A DNA stretch of 64,000 nucleotides from Carnobacterium maltaromaticum DSM 20342 (GTDB taxonomy: Bacteria; Bacillota; Bacilli; Lactobacillales; Carnobacteriaceae). The position numbers and the translations under genes were made by a program. Numbering within the stretch: position 1 is the first letter of the stretch; each line of letters opens with the position of its first letter. Below, in pieces: positions 17,081 through 25,785 of the stretch. Below the pieces are notes generated by a model that was given only the letters and a program-made list of their open reading frames with translations, was not told where the DNA came from and did no database searches. The DNA is taken from positions 124,001 through 188,000 of the forward strand of contig NZ_JQMX01000001.1 in the NCBI RefSeq assembly GCF_000744945.1, in the 5' to 3' direction.

Positions 17081-17109
17081 CCAACCATTTATCAACAGAT
17101 GGCGTCTAA
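17081..17109 (+). promoter_or_regulatory. Candidate autoregulatory ECF-sigma promoter
   Basis: CCAAC (17081-17085), a 17-base spacer and CGTCTAA (17103-17109) match the AAC...CGT form used by ECF sigma factors on their own genes. The start of transcription would be just before the ribosome binding site, giving a very short leader. Confidence 0.45.
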
Positions 17110-17123
17110 TAGGGTGAAAGGAA

Positions 17124-17666
17124 GTGGAGATTGTGGAAATAGAAACAGAAAAATTAGTTCGCAAAGCTAAAAAGGGCAATCGTAAAGCTTTAGAATTGCT
17201 TTTGAAAGAGAACTATCAGCAAATGTATAAAACTGCTCTTATTTATGTTAAAAACGAACAAGATGCTTTAGATGTTGTCCAGGAAACAGCCTATAAGGTT
17301 ACTATGAAATTAGATACATTAAAAGAAAATCAGTACTTTAAAACGTGGTTAATTAAAATTTTGATTCGGTGTGCATATGATGTGTTAGATAAAAAGAAGC
17401 CGGTAGAAGATCTTAATCAAGTATCACAAACTAAATTTAGTAGTGAATCTGAGAATCCAAATCAACAACAAATTGAACATCTAACTTTATTTGAAGCGAT
17501 TGAAAAACTGCCATTGAATTATCAAAATGTGGTCATTTTATTTTACTTTCAGGATTTTTCAATTAAAGAGATTGCGACTATTGTGATGTATCCGGAAGGA
17601 ACCGTCAAATACAATTTACATGAAGCTCGAAAAACATTAAAAAAACTACTAGGAGGAGCGGAGTAG
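17124..17666 (+). CDS. ECF-type RNA polymerase sigma factor
   Basis: A 180-residue sigma-70 family factor with only regions 2 (about residues 22-95, including ALDVVQETAYKVTMKLDTLK) and 4 (about 123-176, with SIKEIATIVMYPEGTVKYNL). It starts at GTG 17124, or more likely GTG 17133, which is better spaced from AAAGGAAG. It is followed after one base by a DUF4349 membrane protein, presumably its anti-sigma partner. Both an ordinary promoter and an ECF-like promoter lie upstream, suggesting basal expression plus autoactivation under envelope stress. Confidence 0.9.
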   Translation: MEIVEIETEKLVRKAKKGNRKALELLLKENYQQMYKTALIYVKNEQDALDVVQETAYKVTMKLDTLKENQYFKTWLIKILIRCAYDVLDKKKPVEDLNQVSQTKFSSESENPNQQQIEHLTLFEAIEKLPLNYQNVVILFYFQDFSIKEIATIVMYPEGTVKYNLHEARKTLKKLLGGAE

Positions 17667-17667
17667 G

Positions 17668-18771
17668 ATGGATAATTTAGATAAAAAAATTAAAGAAGAA
17701 TTTGAAAAAATAGATGTACCGACTGATAAAGTTTTTCAAGCAATTGAAGCCGGGATCAGCAGAAGTCCAAAATCAAAACCCTTTTGGTTAAAGAAAAGCT
17801 TCATAACAGTTGCTTGTGTTGGACTATTGGCTGTCGGAGGAGTCGCTTTATACGTTAATAAGAATAGCGAGTACACTTCTTCAGAGAGCCAGACGGAATT
17901 AAATTCTAAAGCTATGCTTGAAAATACTCCAAAAACAAACCAATCAGAAGATACAAAAGTTCAGGAAAAGGCGGAATATACTACTGATGAACCAGAAGCT
18001 GAAACGAATAATGAAGCCAGTTCCGTCACTGATCCCAATCGGAAAATTATTTCTACGGTTTCAATGGAATTGGAAAGTAAAGAGTTTTCAAAGAGTGTTA
18101 AGGAAATTGAATCACTTGTAAAAAAGGCAAATGGTTATATTGAAAATTATAGTTTATATGGCAATCCATCGTCAGTAAGTCCAGAAGTGAAACCTTTTGG
18201 TGAAACCAATGAAAGTCCTTCATTCAATAATCGTACTGCAGATTTTGTTTTACGCATTCCAGAAGAAAAGGTAGCAGAGGTTTTACCATTGATTGAAAAA
18301 AGTGGCAGAATAATTTCTAAAAATACAACCAATCAAGATATTACGTTAAATTATCAAGATACAGAATCTCGTAAAAAGGTTTTATTACTTGAACAAGATA
18401 AATTAATGGAGCTACTTGGTAAAGCAACGAATGTAGATGAAATGATTGTTTTAGAAAAAAGACTATCTGAAATTAGAGTTGAAATAGAAAATTTAGAAAG
18501 TCAATTACGTAGTTTTGATAATCAAATAAACTATACAACAATATATGTCAGCTTAAGAGATGTAAAGGCATATACAGAAAGTGTTAAAAATGAAGTTATT
18601 AGCGAGCGTATTTCTGAAGGATTTAAAAATAGTTTAATCCAAATTCAAACATTTTTTATCAATTTAATTGTCTGGATATTGGCGAATAGTCTTTATCTAC
18701 TACTGGTTGGTCTGATTGGTTTTGGTAGCTACTATTTAGTTAAGAAGAAAAAACTTAAAAAAAACAACTAA
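17668..18771 (+). CDS. DUF4349 membrane protein, probable anti-sigma factor
   Basis: A 367-residue protein with a short N-terminal cytoplasmic part (about 43 residues), a transmembrane segment (about 44-63), an extracellular DUF4349 domain (about 115-315, with RKIISTVSMELESK and a coiled-coil at 230-270) and a second transmembrane helix (about 326-352) before a lysine-rich end. DUF4349 proteins often lie beside ECF sigma genes. The cytoplasmic N-terminus could hold the sigma factor and the outer domain sense a wall or membrane signal. The gene starts one base after the sigma gene, so they are coupled. The anti-sigma role is inferred. Confidence 0.82.
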   Translation: MDNLDKKIKEEFEKIDVPTDKVFQAIEAGISRSPKSKPFWLKKSFITVACVGLLAVGGVALYVNKNSEYTSSESQTELNSKAMLENTPKTNQSEDTKVQEKAEYTTDEPEAETNNEASSVTDPNRKIISTVSMELESKEFSKSVKEIESLVKKANGYIENYSLYGNPSSVSPEVKPFGETNESPSFNNRTADFVLRIPEEKVAEVLPLIEKSGRIISKNTTNQDITLNYQDTESRKKVLLLEQDKLMELLGKATNVDEMIVLEKRLSEIRVEIENLESQLRSFDNQINYTTIYVSLRDVKAYTESVKNEVISERISEGFKNSLIQIQTFFINLIVWILANSLYLLLVGLIGFGSYYLVKKKKLKKNN

Positions 18772-18772
18772 A

Positions 18773-18803
18773 AAAAGGCAAGGATTAAAATCCTTGCCTT
18801 TTT
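18773..18803. terminator. Bidirectional terminator
   Basis: AAAAGGCAAGGATT pairs with AATCCTTGCCTTTT around a 2-base centre, serving the DUF4349 gene and the convergent wrbA. Confidence 0.9.
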
Positions 18804-18808
18804 AATGA

Positions 18809-19423
18809 TTAAAGATTATTTTTCAAAGCTGTAGCAACTGCGGTTACACGTTTAGCTTGATCATAAACAGCAGGTTTAATGTTTTCAGCGTCCACAACAT
18901 TGCCTTCATTTCCAATAGTTGCACTTGTTCCATAAGGATTTCCACCAGCAGCAAATGTACTTTGATTAATATAGCCAGTTGGAACGATAATAGTACTCCA
19001 ATGTTGCATAACTGTATAAATACTTTGGATAACTTCTTCTTGTCCACCATGTGGATTCCCTGCAGTTGCCATAGCCGTAACAGCTTTATTAGCTAATTTA
19101 CCAGCAGCCCAAAGCCCACCTTGTAAATCAATAAATTGTTTCAATTGACTAGCCATAACATCGAATCTTGAAGGAGAACTAAAAATAATAGCATCTGCCC
19201 ATTCTAAATCAACACTAGTTGCATCAGGAATATCAGCCGTATCTGTCACATTTTTACGCCAGATTGGATTTGAATCAATAGCAACATCAGGAGCTAATTC
19301 ATGTGCTTTAACTAAACGAACTTCTGCACCAGCTTCCTTAGCAGCTTCAGCCGCCCAACGAGCCATTTGGGTATTTCCACCAGTTGAACTATAGTAAATT
19401 ACAGCGACATTTGTTTTTGACAT
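18809..19423 (-). CDS. wrbA: NAD(P)H:quinone oxidoreductase, WrbA type
   Basis: A 204-residue flavodoxin-like protein that binds FMN and reduces quinones by two electrons. The FMN phosphate loop YYSSTGGNTQ is at the N-terminus, SPSRFDVMASQLKQF follows, and the WrbA-type segment TAGNPHGGQEEVIQSI is present. The start is ATG 19423 behind GGAGGAATTTAAC; an in-frame TTG at 19438 belongs to that ribosome binding site. It is divergent from an HxlR regulator with N-terminal cysteines, a common pairing for quinone and electrophile defence. Confidence 0.9.
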   Translation of the reverse strand: MSKTNVAVIYYSSTGGNTQMARWAAEAAKEAGAEVRLVKAHELAPDVAIDSNPIWRKNVTDTADIPDATSVDLEWADAIIFSSPSRFDVMASQLKQFIDLQGGLWAAGKLANKAVTAMATAGNPHGGQEEVIQSIYTVMQHWSTIIVPTGYINQSTFAAGGNPYGTSATIGNEGNVVDAENIKPAVYDQAKRVTAVATALKNNL

Positions 19424-19556
19424 GTTAAATTCCTCCAATTATTTTTTACTTACTTTATATAAGTGGTTATACTCTAGTTACTAAAAATAAGCAACTAATA
19501 TATTCTGTAAAAAATAAAATATTCATTTGGACCTAATTTGAGAGATAAGAATGGAT

Positions 19557-19573
19557 ACTAATAAATAATTAGT
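19557..19573. promoter_or_regulatory. Candidate HxlR operator between wrbA and the regulator
   Basis: ACTAAT (19557-19562) and ATTAGT (19568-19573) form a perfect dyad with a 5-base centre in the 294-bp divergent region. The rest of this region is AT-rich and holds a TATAAT -10 (19692-19697) for the regulator gene. Confidence 0.35.
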
Positions 19574-19717
19574 CTCTTTTAATTCCTCTAAAATAATGGT
19601 ATGATTAGCCTAGAATAAAAGTAGAGCTGTAGTTAGAAATAAAAAATGACAAATAAAAGCAAGTTACTTATTATTTATAACCAAATGGTGCTATAATATG
19701 AAAAAGAGGTGAAGAGT

Positions 19718-20050
19718 ATGGAAACAAAGACATGTGAAGAAAAGCAGGCAACAATTTGTCCAAAATTTGAACAAACATTTTCTATCTTAGGTAAAAAATG
19801 GATGGGTCTGATTATCGATGTTTTATTAGAGGGTCCTCAGCGCTTTAAAGATATGGCTGCTAAAATTCCTAGTGTTAGTGACCGTGTTTTGGTAGAAAGA
19901 TTAAAAGAGCTTGAACAGTGCGGTATTGTTACACGTACGGTTTATCCCGATTCTCCAGTTAGAGTTGCGTATAGTTTAACTGAAAAAGGCGAATCATTAA
20001 AACCAGTGATGGATGAAGTTCAATGTTGGGCGGATAAATGGGTCGGTTAA
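19718..20050 (+). CDS. HxlR-family redox-responsive regulator
   Basis: A 110-residue winged-helix protein of the HxlR family (CPKFEQTFSILGKKWMGLII, then PSVSDRVLVERLKELEQCGI). It carries cysteines at about positions 6 and 14; in the related YodB, CatR and QsrR repressors an N-terminal cysteine is alkylated or oxidised by quinones and releases the DNA. Divergence from wrbA fits such a quinone switch. The start is ATG 19718 behind AAGAGGTGAAG; the frame is open from a GTG at 19709. Redox sensing is inferred, not shown. Confidence 0.85.
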   Translation: METKTCEEKQATICPKFEQTFSILGKKWMGLIIDVLLEGPQRFKDMAAKIPSVSDRVLVERLKELEQCGIVTRTVYPDSPVRVAYSLTEKGESLKPVMDEVQCWADKWVG

Positions 20051-20080
20051 GTATCCTTTAGATAAAATAAGTCATACTGG

Positions 20081-20114
20081 TAAGCCCTCATATGTGAATT
20101 CATATGAGGGCTTA
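20081..20114 (+). terminator. Terminator-like hairpin after the HxlR gene
   Basis: A perfect 14-bp stem (TAAGCCCTCATATG with CATATGAGGGCTTA) and 6-base loop, followed by CTTTATTTT. Confidence 0.75.
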
Positions 20115-20184
20115 CTTTATTTTACAGTGATTATAAAACTAAGTAGTCAGAAAGAGAGCAACCAATGTAGTAGAATAAGAGGAT

Positions 20185-20300
20185 AGTTCTTATGAGCCAA
20201 CTCTTCGAAAAGAAGATAAAATACTCTCAAAGTAAAAAGATACTTTGTGTGTATTTTCCTATCTTTTTGTCAGAGCTAACCGGCTCAACAAACTTTTTAT
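20185..20300 (+). repeat. Palindromic leader repeat, locus 1 (type B loop)
   Basis: A 116-bp imperfect palindrome. Outer arms AGTTCTTATGAGCC and GGCTCAACAAACT pair, then CTCT with AGAG, AAAAG with CTTTTT, AAAATAC with GTATTTT, and an apical CAAAGTA-AAAAGA-TACTTTG stem. The element ends in CTTTTTAT only three bases before the AGGAGG of the next gene. It belongs to a family found at four other places in the window (30311, 34341, 53181, 55244). Confidence 0.85.
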
Positions 20301-20316
20301 CTAGGAGGAATAAACA

Positions 20317-20562
20317 GTGAATAATTTTTTTAAAAGAGGTTTTCTTGTTGAGGCAACTGGGGAAGTTTATCCAAGTTCAGACCAAAGTGTTTGTCAGTCA
20401 ATTGAAGAATTCATTAGCCCGAGTCAAAAATTAGAGTTTCTTAGTCAAAAAAAGCCTGTAACATTTTATTTAGATGGTATTCTCTATCAAGCAGAAGTTA
20501 ATGAAGCTCAAAGTCGAGGTGGTTATTTCATTAATTGTACAGAAGTCAAAGAAACTAAATAG
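20317..20562 (+). CDS. Small protein of unknown function
   Basis: An 81-residue protein that I do not recognise. It starts at GTG behind a strong TAGGAGG site supplied at the edge of the palindromic repeat. It is mildly acidic with no signal peptide or transmembrane helix; the middle (KKPVTFYLDGILYQAEVNEA) reads like a small beta-rich domain. A terminator follows, so it is expressed alone or by read-through from the HxlR side. Confidence 0.6.
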   Translation: MNNFFKRGFLVEATGEVYPSSDQSVCQSIEEFISPSQKLEFLSQKKPVTFYLDGILYQAEVNEAQSRGGYFINCTEVKETK

Positions 20563-20570
20563 TGGAAAGA

Positions 20571-20620
20571 AAAAACAGTTTTATCAGAGCCGGATTCTTC
20601 TGATTGAAACTGTTTTTTTT
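20571..20620 (+). terminator. Terminator after the small protein
   Basis: AAAAACAGTTTTATCAGA pairs imperfectly with TCTGATTGAAACTGTTTTT, followed by more T. Confidence 0.85.
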
Positions 20621-20648
20621 CATAGAATAGTTTATTTAAATGAAACAG

Positions 20649-20679
20649 TTGACATTGAACCTTGGTTCAATGTTACACT
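20649..20679 (+). promoter_or_regulatory. MerR-type promoter with 19-bp spacer and palindromic operator
   Basis: TTGACA (20649-20654) and TACACT (20674-20679) are separated by 19 bases, too long for ordinary recognition and typical of promoters remodelled by MerR proteins. The spacer is filled by a perfect palindrome ATTGAACC-TT-GGTTCAAT (20654-20671). This indicates autoregulation of the MerR gene and control of the reductase gene behind it. Confidence 0.8.
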
Positions 20680-20711
20680 TTGTTTATCAGCTGGTAGAAA
20701 GGAATTAGGAT

Positions 20712-21149
20712 ATGTATACAATTAAAGGGTTAGCTCAAGAAGTTTTACTGCCAATTTCAACTATCCGTTATTATGAAAGAGTAGGACTAATTCAACCAAA
20801 ACGTAGTGAAAATAATTATCGTTGCTTTGACGAAGTGGATAGTTTAAAAATAAAATATATTAAGGTCATGAAGCATGCGGGGTTTTCTATCGATGAGATG
20901 AAGCAATTTATCCAACTATTGGATGTTCCATCAACTCCAAATTGCAGTCTATTATCAGATCAATTGATTACAGAAAAGGAACGTCAAATTACACAACGAA
21001 TCAAACAGGATCAATTGCTTTTAGGTTTACTAAACTCTTTAAAACCAAACATCATAGCAGCAAATTATGCCGAAAATGAAAAGGCGTTAGTTCAGCAAGT
21101 CACAGCAATTTATCAAGATATTGTAGAAGAAGAGGAGAGAATAAAATGA
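20712..21149 (+). CDS. MerR-family transcriptional regulator
   Basis: A 145-residue regulator with the MerR DNA-binding domain at the N-terminus (IKGLAQEVLLPISTIRYYER) and a dimerising coiled coil (about 80-125). One cysteine (PSTPNC, about residue 78) lies near the start of the coil, but no metal-binding cluster is seen, so an aldehyde, electrophile or small-molecule signal is more likely than a metal. It overlaps the next gene by four bases (ATGA), so both form one operon under the palindromic promoter just upstream. Confidence 0.88.
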   Translation: MYTIKGLAQEVLLPISTIRYYERVGLIQPKRSENNYRCFDEVDSLKIKYIKVMKHAGFSIDEMKQFIQLLDVPSTPNCSLLSDQLITEKERQITQRIKQDQLLLGLLNSLKPNIIAANYAENEKALVQQVTAIYQDIVEEEERIK

Positions 21150-21727
21150 AACCGACCATACTATTTGTGCATCCCTGGGAAGGTAGCTATAATAAAGCGT
21201 TATTGACGGCTTTTGAAGAAAAATTTAAACAAGAGAAAACGGAGTATCAGTTAATTGATTTATATGCAGATGATTTTCAGCCAATAATGACTAAAGGAGA
21301 TTTAGCTTTATACAATAAAGGGGAGACAACGGATCCTCTGATCTCAAAGTATCAAGCTATTTTAAATCAAACCAACGAGCTTATTATTATTTCACCTATT
21401 TGGTGGTATGAGCTACCCGCAATTTTTAAAGGTTTTATTGATAAGGTCATGTTAAAAGATTTTGCTTACGATGAAAAAGCAACTCATTTAGTTGGGAAAT
21501 TAACGCATATAAAAAGAACCCATCTAATTACAACGGCAACTTCGCCAAAATGGTATTTAAAATATATTGTTGGAAATTATATCCAAAAAGTGTTGATTAA
21601 TAGAACTCTAAAAGATAATGGGATTCGTAGAGTTAAGTGGCGTCACTTAGGCAGAATCAAAACAATCTCACAAGAGCAACGTACGGCCTTTATTAAAAAA
21701 AGAGTAGAAGATTGGTTTCATTTATAA
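21146..21727 (+). CDS. Flavodoxin-fold NAD(P)H-dependent oxidoreductase
   Basis: A 193-residue protein of the NQO1/MdaB/YwrO flavodoxin-like family, FMN- or FAD-dependent reductases of quinones and related electrophiles. The N-terminal strand and loop (TILFVHPWEGSYNKALL) and the active-site segment SPIWWYELPAIFKGFIDKVM are characteristic. It is translationally coupled to the MerR gene, which probably induces it. Confidence 0.87.
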   Translation: MKPTILFVHPWEGSYNKALLTAFEEKFKQEKTEYQLIDLYADDFQPIMTKGDLALYNKGETTDPLISKYQAILNQTNELIIISPIWWYELPAIFKGFIDKVMLKDFAYDEKATHLVGKLTHIKRTHLITTATSPKWYLKYIVGNYIQKVLINRTLKDNGIRRVKWRHLGRIKTISQEQRTAFIKKRVEDWFHL

Positions 21728-21762
21728 TAAGTTTGAGAAATAAAGGAAATATTCTTTACCAC

Positions 21763-21791
21763 TTGACGTTTTGCCAAAATTTTCGTAAACT
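21763..21791 (+). promoter_or_regulatory. Promoter of the pheST T-box leader
   Basis: TTGACG (21763-21768), 17 bases, TAAACT (21786-21791). Confidence 0.6.
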
Positions 21792-21799
21792 AAGAGAGT

Positions 21800-22100
21800 A
21801 TGTTCAACACAATTAAATATATAAATAAAACAATGATGGAAAAAAGTAATTTAGCCCTTTCTAAAAAGAGAGTCGGTGCCGATGGCTGGAAGTATCGATT
21901 AGAGAAGTTAAATGAAAATTTCAATTCCTGAGTTGACTTTGGGATATTACAATAAGCATTAAATTTAGTGCTTTGTAGTGAAAAAAGTTCCGGCTTTTGC
22001 CGTTATCTAAATGAAGTGCAATTCTAGGTATAATAGAATTGAACAAGGGTGGTACCGCGATTTCAGACCTCGTCCCTTTTATGGGGAACGAGGTCTTTTT
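21800..22100 (+). promoter_or_regulatory. T-box riboswitch controlling pheST
   Basis: The leader contains a stem I region with the AGAGAGTCGGTG block (about 21867-21878), the T-box consensus AGGGTGGTACCGCG (22046-22059), which pairs with the free tRNA end, and a terminator (AGACCTCGT 22065-22073 with ACGAGGTCT 22088-22096, then T). Two TTC triplets (21920-21922 and 21925-21927) are candidates for the phenylalanine specifier codon. Uncharged tRNA-Phe would favour the antiterminator and switch on pheST. Confidence 0.93.
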
Positions 22101-22142
22101 GTCGTTCTCAAAAATAAAATATGAACTAAAGGAGTAGAGAAC

Positions 22143-23189
22143 ATGGAGTTAAAAGCAAAAATTGATGCGTTAAAAGAAGAAGCTTTAGCAAAAATTAAGG
22201 CTTCTGAGAATTTAGATAGTTTAAATCAAGTCCGCGTTGCATATTTAGGAAAAAAGGGTCCCTTAACAGAGGTACTTAGAGGGATGAAAGATTTATCAGC
22301 TGAGGAACGTCCGAAAATTGGGGCTTTAGCCAATGTTGTTCGTGACGAAATCACGACTATGCTAGAAGAGAAAAAAGCATTGTTAGAGATGGAAAAAATT
22401 AATCAAGCTTTAGCAGCTGAAACAGTTGATGTGACTTTGCCAGGTAACCATGTTGGGGTGGGACAACCGCATGTGTTGACTCAGATAATCGAAGAAATCG
22501 AAGACTTGTTTATTGGTATGGGTTATTCAATTATTGAAGGTCCTGAAGTTGAAGAGGAGCGTTACAATTTTGAAATGATGAATTTACCAAAGGATCATCC
22601 AGCACGTGATATGCAAGATACTTTTTATATTACGGAAGAGGTGTTGTTACGTACCCATACTTCACCAGTTCAAGCTAGAACGATGGAAAAACATGATTTT
22701 TCTAAAGGACCACTACGAATGATTAGTCCAGGACGTGTCTATCGCCGAGATAGCGATGATGCAACTCACTCACATCAGTTCCATCAAATTGAAGGATTAG
22801 TGGTTGATGAACAGATTACAATGGGCGATTTAAAAGGAACATTAGAGTTATTTGCTAAGCATCTTTTTGGTGCAGAGCGTGAAATTCGTTTACGTCCTAG
22901 TTATTTCCCGTTTACTGAGCCTTCAGTAGAAGTGGATGTTAGTTGCTTTAAATGTGGTGGAGCAGGATGTAATGTCTGCAAACATACAGGTTGGATTGAA
23001 ATTTTAGGTGCTGGGATTGTTCATCCAAATGTCTTAGAAATGGCTGGTATTGATGCAGCGAAATATAGTGGATTTGCCTTTGGATTAGGACCAGATCGCG
23101 TAGCTATGTTGAAATACGGAATTGATGATATTCGTCATTTCTATCAAAACGATGTCAGATTCTTAAATCAATTCAAGGTAAAGGAGTAG
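22143..23189 (+). CDS. pheS: Phenylalanyl-tRNA synthetase alpha subunit
   Basis: This class II aminoacyl-tRNA synthetase catalytic subunit has the normal length of 348 residues. An N-terminal coiled coil is followed by the catalytic domain with [20 protein letters not shown] (motif 2), [14 protein letters not shown], and [18 protein letters not shown] (motif 3). A four-cysteine knob ([12 protein letters not shown]) is present. It lies behind the T-box leader and is six bases from pheT, forming an alpha2-beta2 enzyme. Confidence 0.98.
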   Translation: MELKAKIDALKEEALAKIKASENLDSLNQVRVAYLGKKGPLTEVLRGMKDLSAEERPKIGALANVVRDEITTMLEEKKALLEMEKINQALAAETVDVTLPGNHVGVGQPHVLTQIIEEIEDLFIGMGYSIIEGPEVEEERYNFEMMNLPKDHPARDMQDTFYITEEVLLRTHTSPVQARTMEKHDFSKGPLRMISPGRVYRRDSDDATHSHQFHQIEGLVVDEQITMGDLKGTLELFAKHLFGAEREIRLRPSYFPFTEPSVEVDVSCFKCGGAGCNVCKHTGWIEILGAGIVHPNVLEMAGIDAAKYSGFAFGLGPDRVAMLKYGIDDIRHFYQNDVRFLNQFKVKE

Positions 23190-23195
23190 ACGAAA

Positions 23196-25613
23196 ATGAA
23201 TGTATCTTATCAATGGTTAAAAGAATATTTAAATTTAGATGAAATCACACCAGATGCGTTAGCAGATAAAATGTCTCGGACTGGAATTGAGGTTGAGGAT
23301 GTTTTTTATGGCGAAACAGGTTTGAAAAAAATTGTTGTCGGTCATACTTTATCTGTTGTTGACCATCCAGACTCAGATCACTTGCATATTTGTCAAGTGG
23401 ATATTGGAGAAGGGGAACCAACACAAATTGTCTGTGGCGCACCAAATATTGCGACAGGTCAAAAAGTAATCGTGGCATTACCAGGCGCTAGAATTGTTGG
23501 AAATGCTAAAATTAAAAAAAGTAAAATGCGTGGTGAAGTTTCAAATGGAATGATTTGTTCGTTACAAGAATTAGCTTTTTCTGAAAATGTTGTTCCTAAA
23601 AAATATGCAGAAGGCATTTATATTTTACCTGAAGATGCGATTCCAGGAGAGAGTGTTTTTCCAATTTTAGCAATGGACGATGCGATTTTAGATTTATCCA
23701 TTACTCCAAACCGAGCAGATGCTTTAAGTATGCGAGGAGTCGCTTATGAAGTTGGTGCTATTTACAATCAAAAACCAGAATTTAAAGACTTTGCTTTAAA
23801 TGAAGCAGCAGATGATACAATTGAAAATTATTTAACTGTTGATGTATTAGCTAAAGAAGATGCACCGATTTATACAATTCGAGTCATTAAAGATGTGAAG
23901 ATTGCAGAAAGCCCTATGTGGTTGCAAACAAAATTAATGAATGCTGGAATTCGCCCAATTAATAATGTTGTTGACGTTACGAATTATATTTTATTAGAAT
24001 ATGGCCAACCTTTACATGCGTTTGATTATGATCGTTTAGGTTCAAAAGAGATTGTTGTTCGTCGTGGAAACACTGGGGAAGAATTAGTTACTTTAGATGA
24101 TAAAAAGCAAGAATTAACAAATGAAATGATTGTGATTACAAATGGTGAAAAACCAGTAGCATTAGCTGGAGTTATGGGTGGATTAGATTCTGAAATAATC
24201 GACCAAACGGTAACTGTTGCTTTAGAATCAGCTGTTTTCGAACCCATTTCAATTCGTAAAACGGCTAAAGCATTAAATTTACGCAGTGAATCAAGCTCGC
24301 GTTTTGAAAAAGGGATTAATAAAGCTACTGTAATAGAAGCATCTAAACATGCAGCTAGTTTAATTGCTGAATTAACAGGTGGGACAGTGGTTTCAGGCGT
24401 AGCGTCAAAAGGCGAATTAAAAGCAATTGATGTTGCATTAAACATTACTCTAGAAAGAATTAATGGTTCATTAGGGACAGATATTACTAGTTCTGAAGTT
24501 GTGGCGATATTCCAACGTTTAGGCTTTGGAGTGAACCATGCAGACGGGTTGTTTGAAGTTGTGATTCCCCCACGTCGTTGGGATATTTCAATCGAGGCTG
24601 ATTTGATAGAAGAAGTAGCTCGAATTTATGGGTACAATAATCTTCCTTCAACGTTACCAAAAGGGCGCACAACTGCAAGTAGCCTTAGTCCAAAACAGCG
24701 TTTAGTTCGTCATACTAGACACTATTTAGAGGGGGCAGGATTGTCGCAAGCCATCAGTTATGTGTTAACAACAACAGAAAAGGCACAACAATTTATGCTA
24801 CAAGAAAGTCAGCCGACCTTGTTAGACTTGCCAATGACAGAAGATCGTAGCACATTGCGAATGAATTTATTAAGTGGTTTATTAGATGATGTTCACTACA
24901 ATATAGCTCGTAAGAATCAAGATGTAGCTTTGTATGAAGTGGGGCGTGTATTTTATCATGAAGAAGGACGCGTTTTACCAATTGAAGAAGAACATTTAGC
25001 TGGAGTATTGACAGGTTTGCAAGTGAACAATGATTGGCATGGTAATGGAAAACCGGTAGATTTCTTTTTCTTAAAAGGAATTATCGAAGGATTACTTGAC
25101 ACTTATGGTTTTACTGCTGATATTTCATATCAAGCAGATCAAAATCGTGATGGCATGCATCCAGGGCGCACAGCAACAATCTTAGTTGGAGAAACTGAAA
25201 TTGGTTATTTAGGTCAAATTCACCCACTACGCGCAAAAGAATATGATTTAAAAGACACTTATGGTTTTGAAATTAATTTACAAAAAGTACTTGATAGTGA
25301 GAAAAAACCGACAATCTATCAAACGATTCCTAAGTACCCTGGCATGACTCGTGATATTGCTTTGTTAGTAGATGAAGCTGTTACGAATCAAGAGATTACT
25401 CAGTTGATTGAAGCTAAAGGTGGAAAATATTTGGCTGATGTCCATTTATTTGATATCTATAATGGAGATAAAATTGAAGCGGGTAAAAAATCAATGGCCT
25501 ATAAATTATCTTATTTAAATCCAGAAGCTACTTTAGTTGAAGAAGAAGTGACACTTGCTTTTGATAAAGTTCAAAAAGCACTAGTAGAAACCTTCCATGT
25601 TGTGGTAAGATAA
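23196..25613 (+). CDS. pheT: Phenylalanyl-tRNA synthetase beta subunit
   Basis: An 805-residue subunit of normal length. Domains in order: an EMAP-like tRNA-binding OB fold (about 40-150, [20 protein letters not shown]), the B3/B4 editing domain (about 200-400), B5 (about 410-480), a catalytic-like domain, and the C-terminal FDX-ACB anticodon-binding domain ([20 protein letters not shown] onward, about 710-805). It is coupled with pheS and followed by a terminator. Confidence 0.98.
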   Translation: MNVSYQWLKEYLNLDEITPDALADKMSRTGIEVEDVFYGETGLKKIVVGHTLSVVDHPDSDHLHICQVDIGEGEPTQIVCGAPNIATGQKVIVALPGARIVGNAKIKKSKMRGEVSNGMICSLQELAFSENVVPKKYAEGIYILPEDAIPGESVFPILAMDDAILDLSITPNRADALSMRGVAYEVGAIYNQKPEFKDFALNEAADDTIENYLTVDVLAKEDAPIYTIRVIKDVKIAESPMWLQTKLMNAGIRPINNVVDVTNYILLEYGQPLHAFDYDRLGSKEIVVRRGNTGEELVTLDDKKQELTNEMIVITNGEKPVALAGVMGGLDSEIIDQTVTVALESAVFEPISIRKTAKALNLRSESSSRFEKGINKATVIEASKHAASLIAELTGGTVVSGVASKGELKAIDVALNITLERINGSLGTDITSSEVVAIFQRLGFGVNHADGLFEVVIPPRRWDISIEADLIEEVARIYGYNNLPSTLPKGRTTASSLSPKQRLVRHTRHYLEGAGLSQAISYVLTTTEKAQQFMLQESQPTLLDLPMTEDRSTLRMNLLSGLLDDVHYNIARKNQDVALYEVGRVFYHEEGRVLPIEEEHLAGVLTGLQVNNDWHGNGKPVDFFFLKGIIEGLLDTYGFTADISYQADQNRDGMHPGRTATILVGETEIGYLGQIHPLRAKEYDLKDTYGFEINLQKVLDSEKKPTIYQTIPKYPGMTRDIALLVDEAVTNQEITQLIEAKGGKYLADVHLFDIYNGDKIEAGKKSMAYKLSYLNPEATLVEEEVTLAFDKVQKALVETFHVVVR

Positions 25614-25626
25614 TTAGAATTAGATG

Positions 25627-25655
25627 AGAGACTCTATTAACTCAATAGAGTCTCT
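25627..25655 (+). terminator. Terminator of pheST
   Basis: AGAGACTCTATT pairs perfectly with AATAGAGTCTCT around a 5-base loop, followed by TATTTATT. Confidence 0.75.
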
Positions 25656-25785
25656 TATTTATTGAGAAGAACAAACTAGACGCTAAAAACTATATTTTTG
25701 ACACTATTAAAAATAATAGATTTAGTATTAAATGATTACTTACTACAGAAGAATGACGGTGCGGTTTTGATAAGGGGGAATTTGA

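Noticed and set aside
19439..19717. Possible small RNA or gene between wrbA and the HxlR gene
   Set aside because: Only promoters and short dyads can be seen; no terminator-bounded transcript or coding frame is supported.
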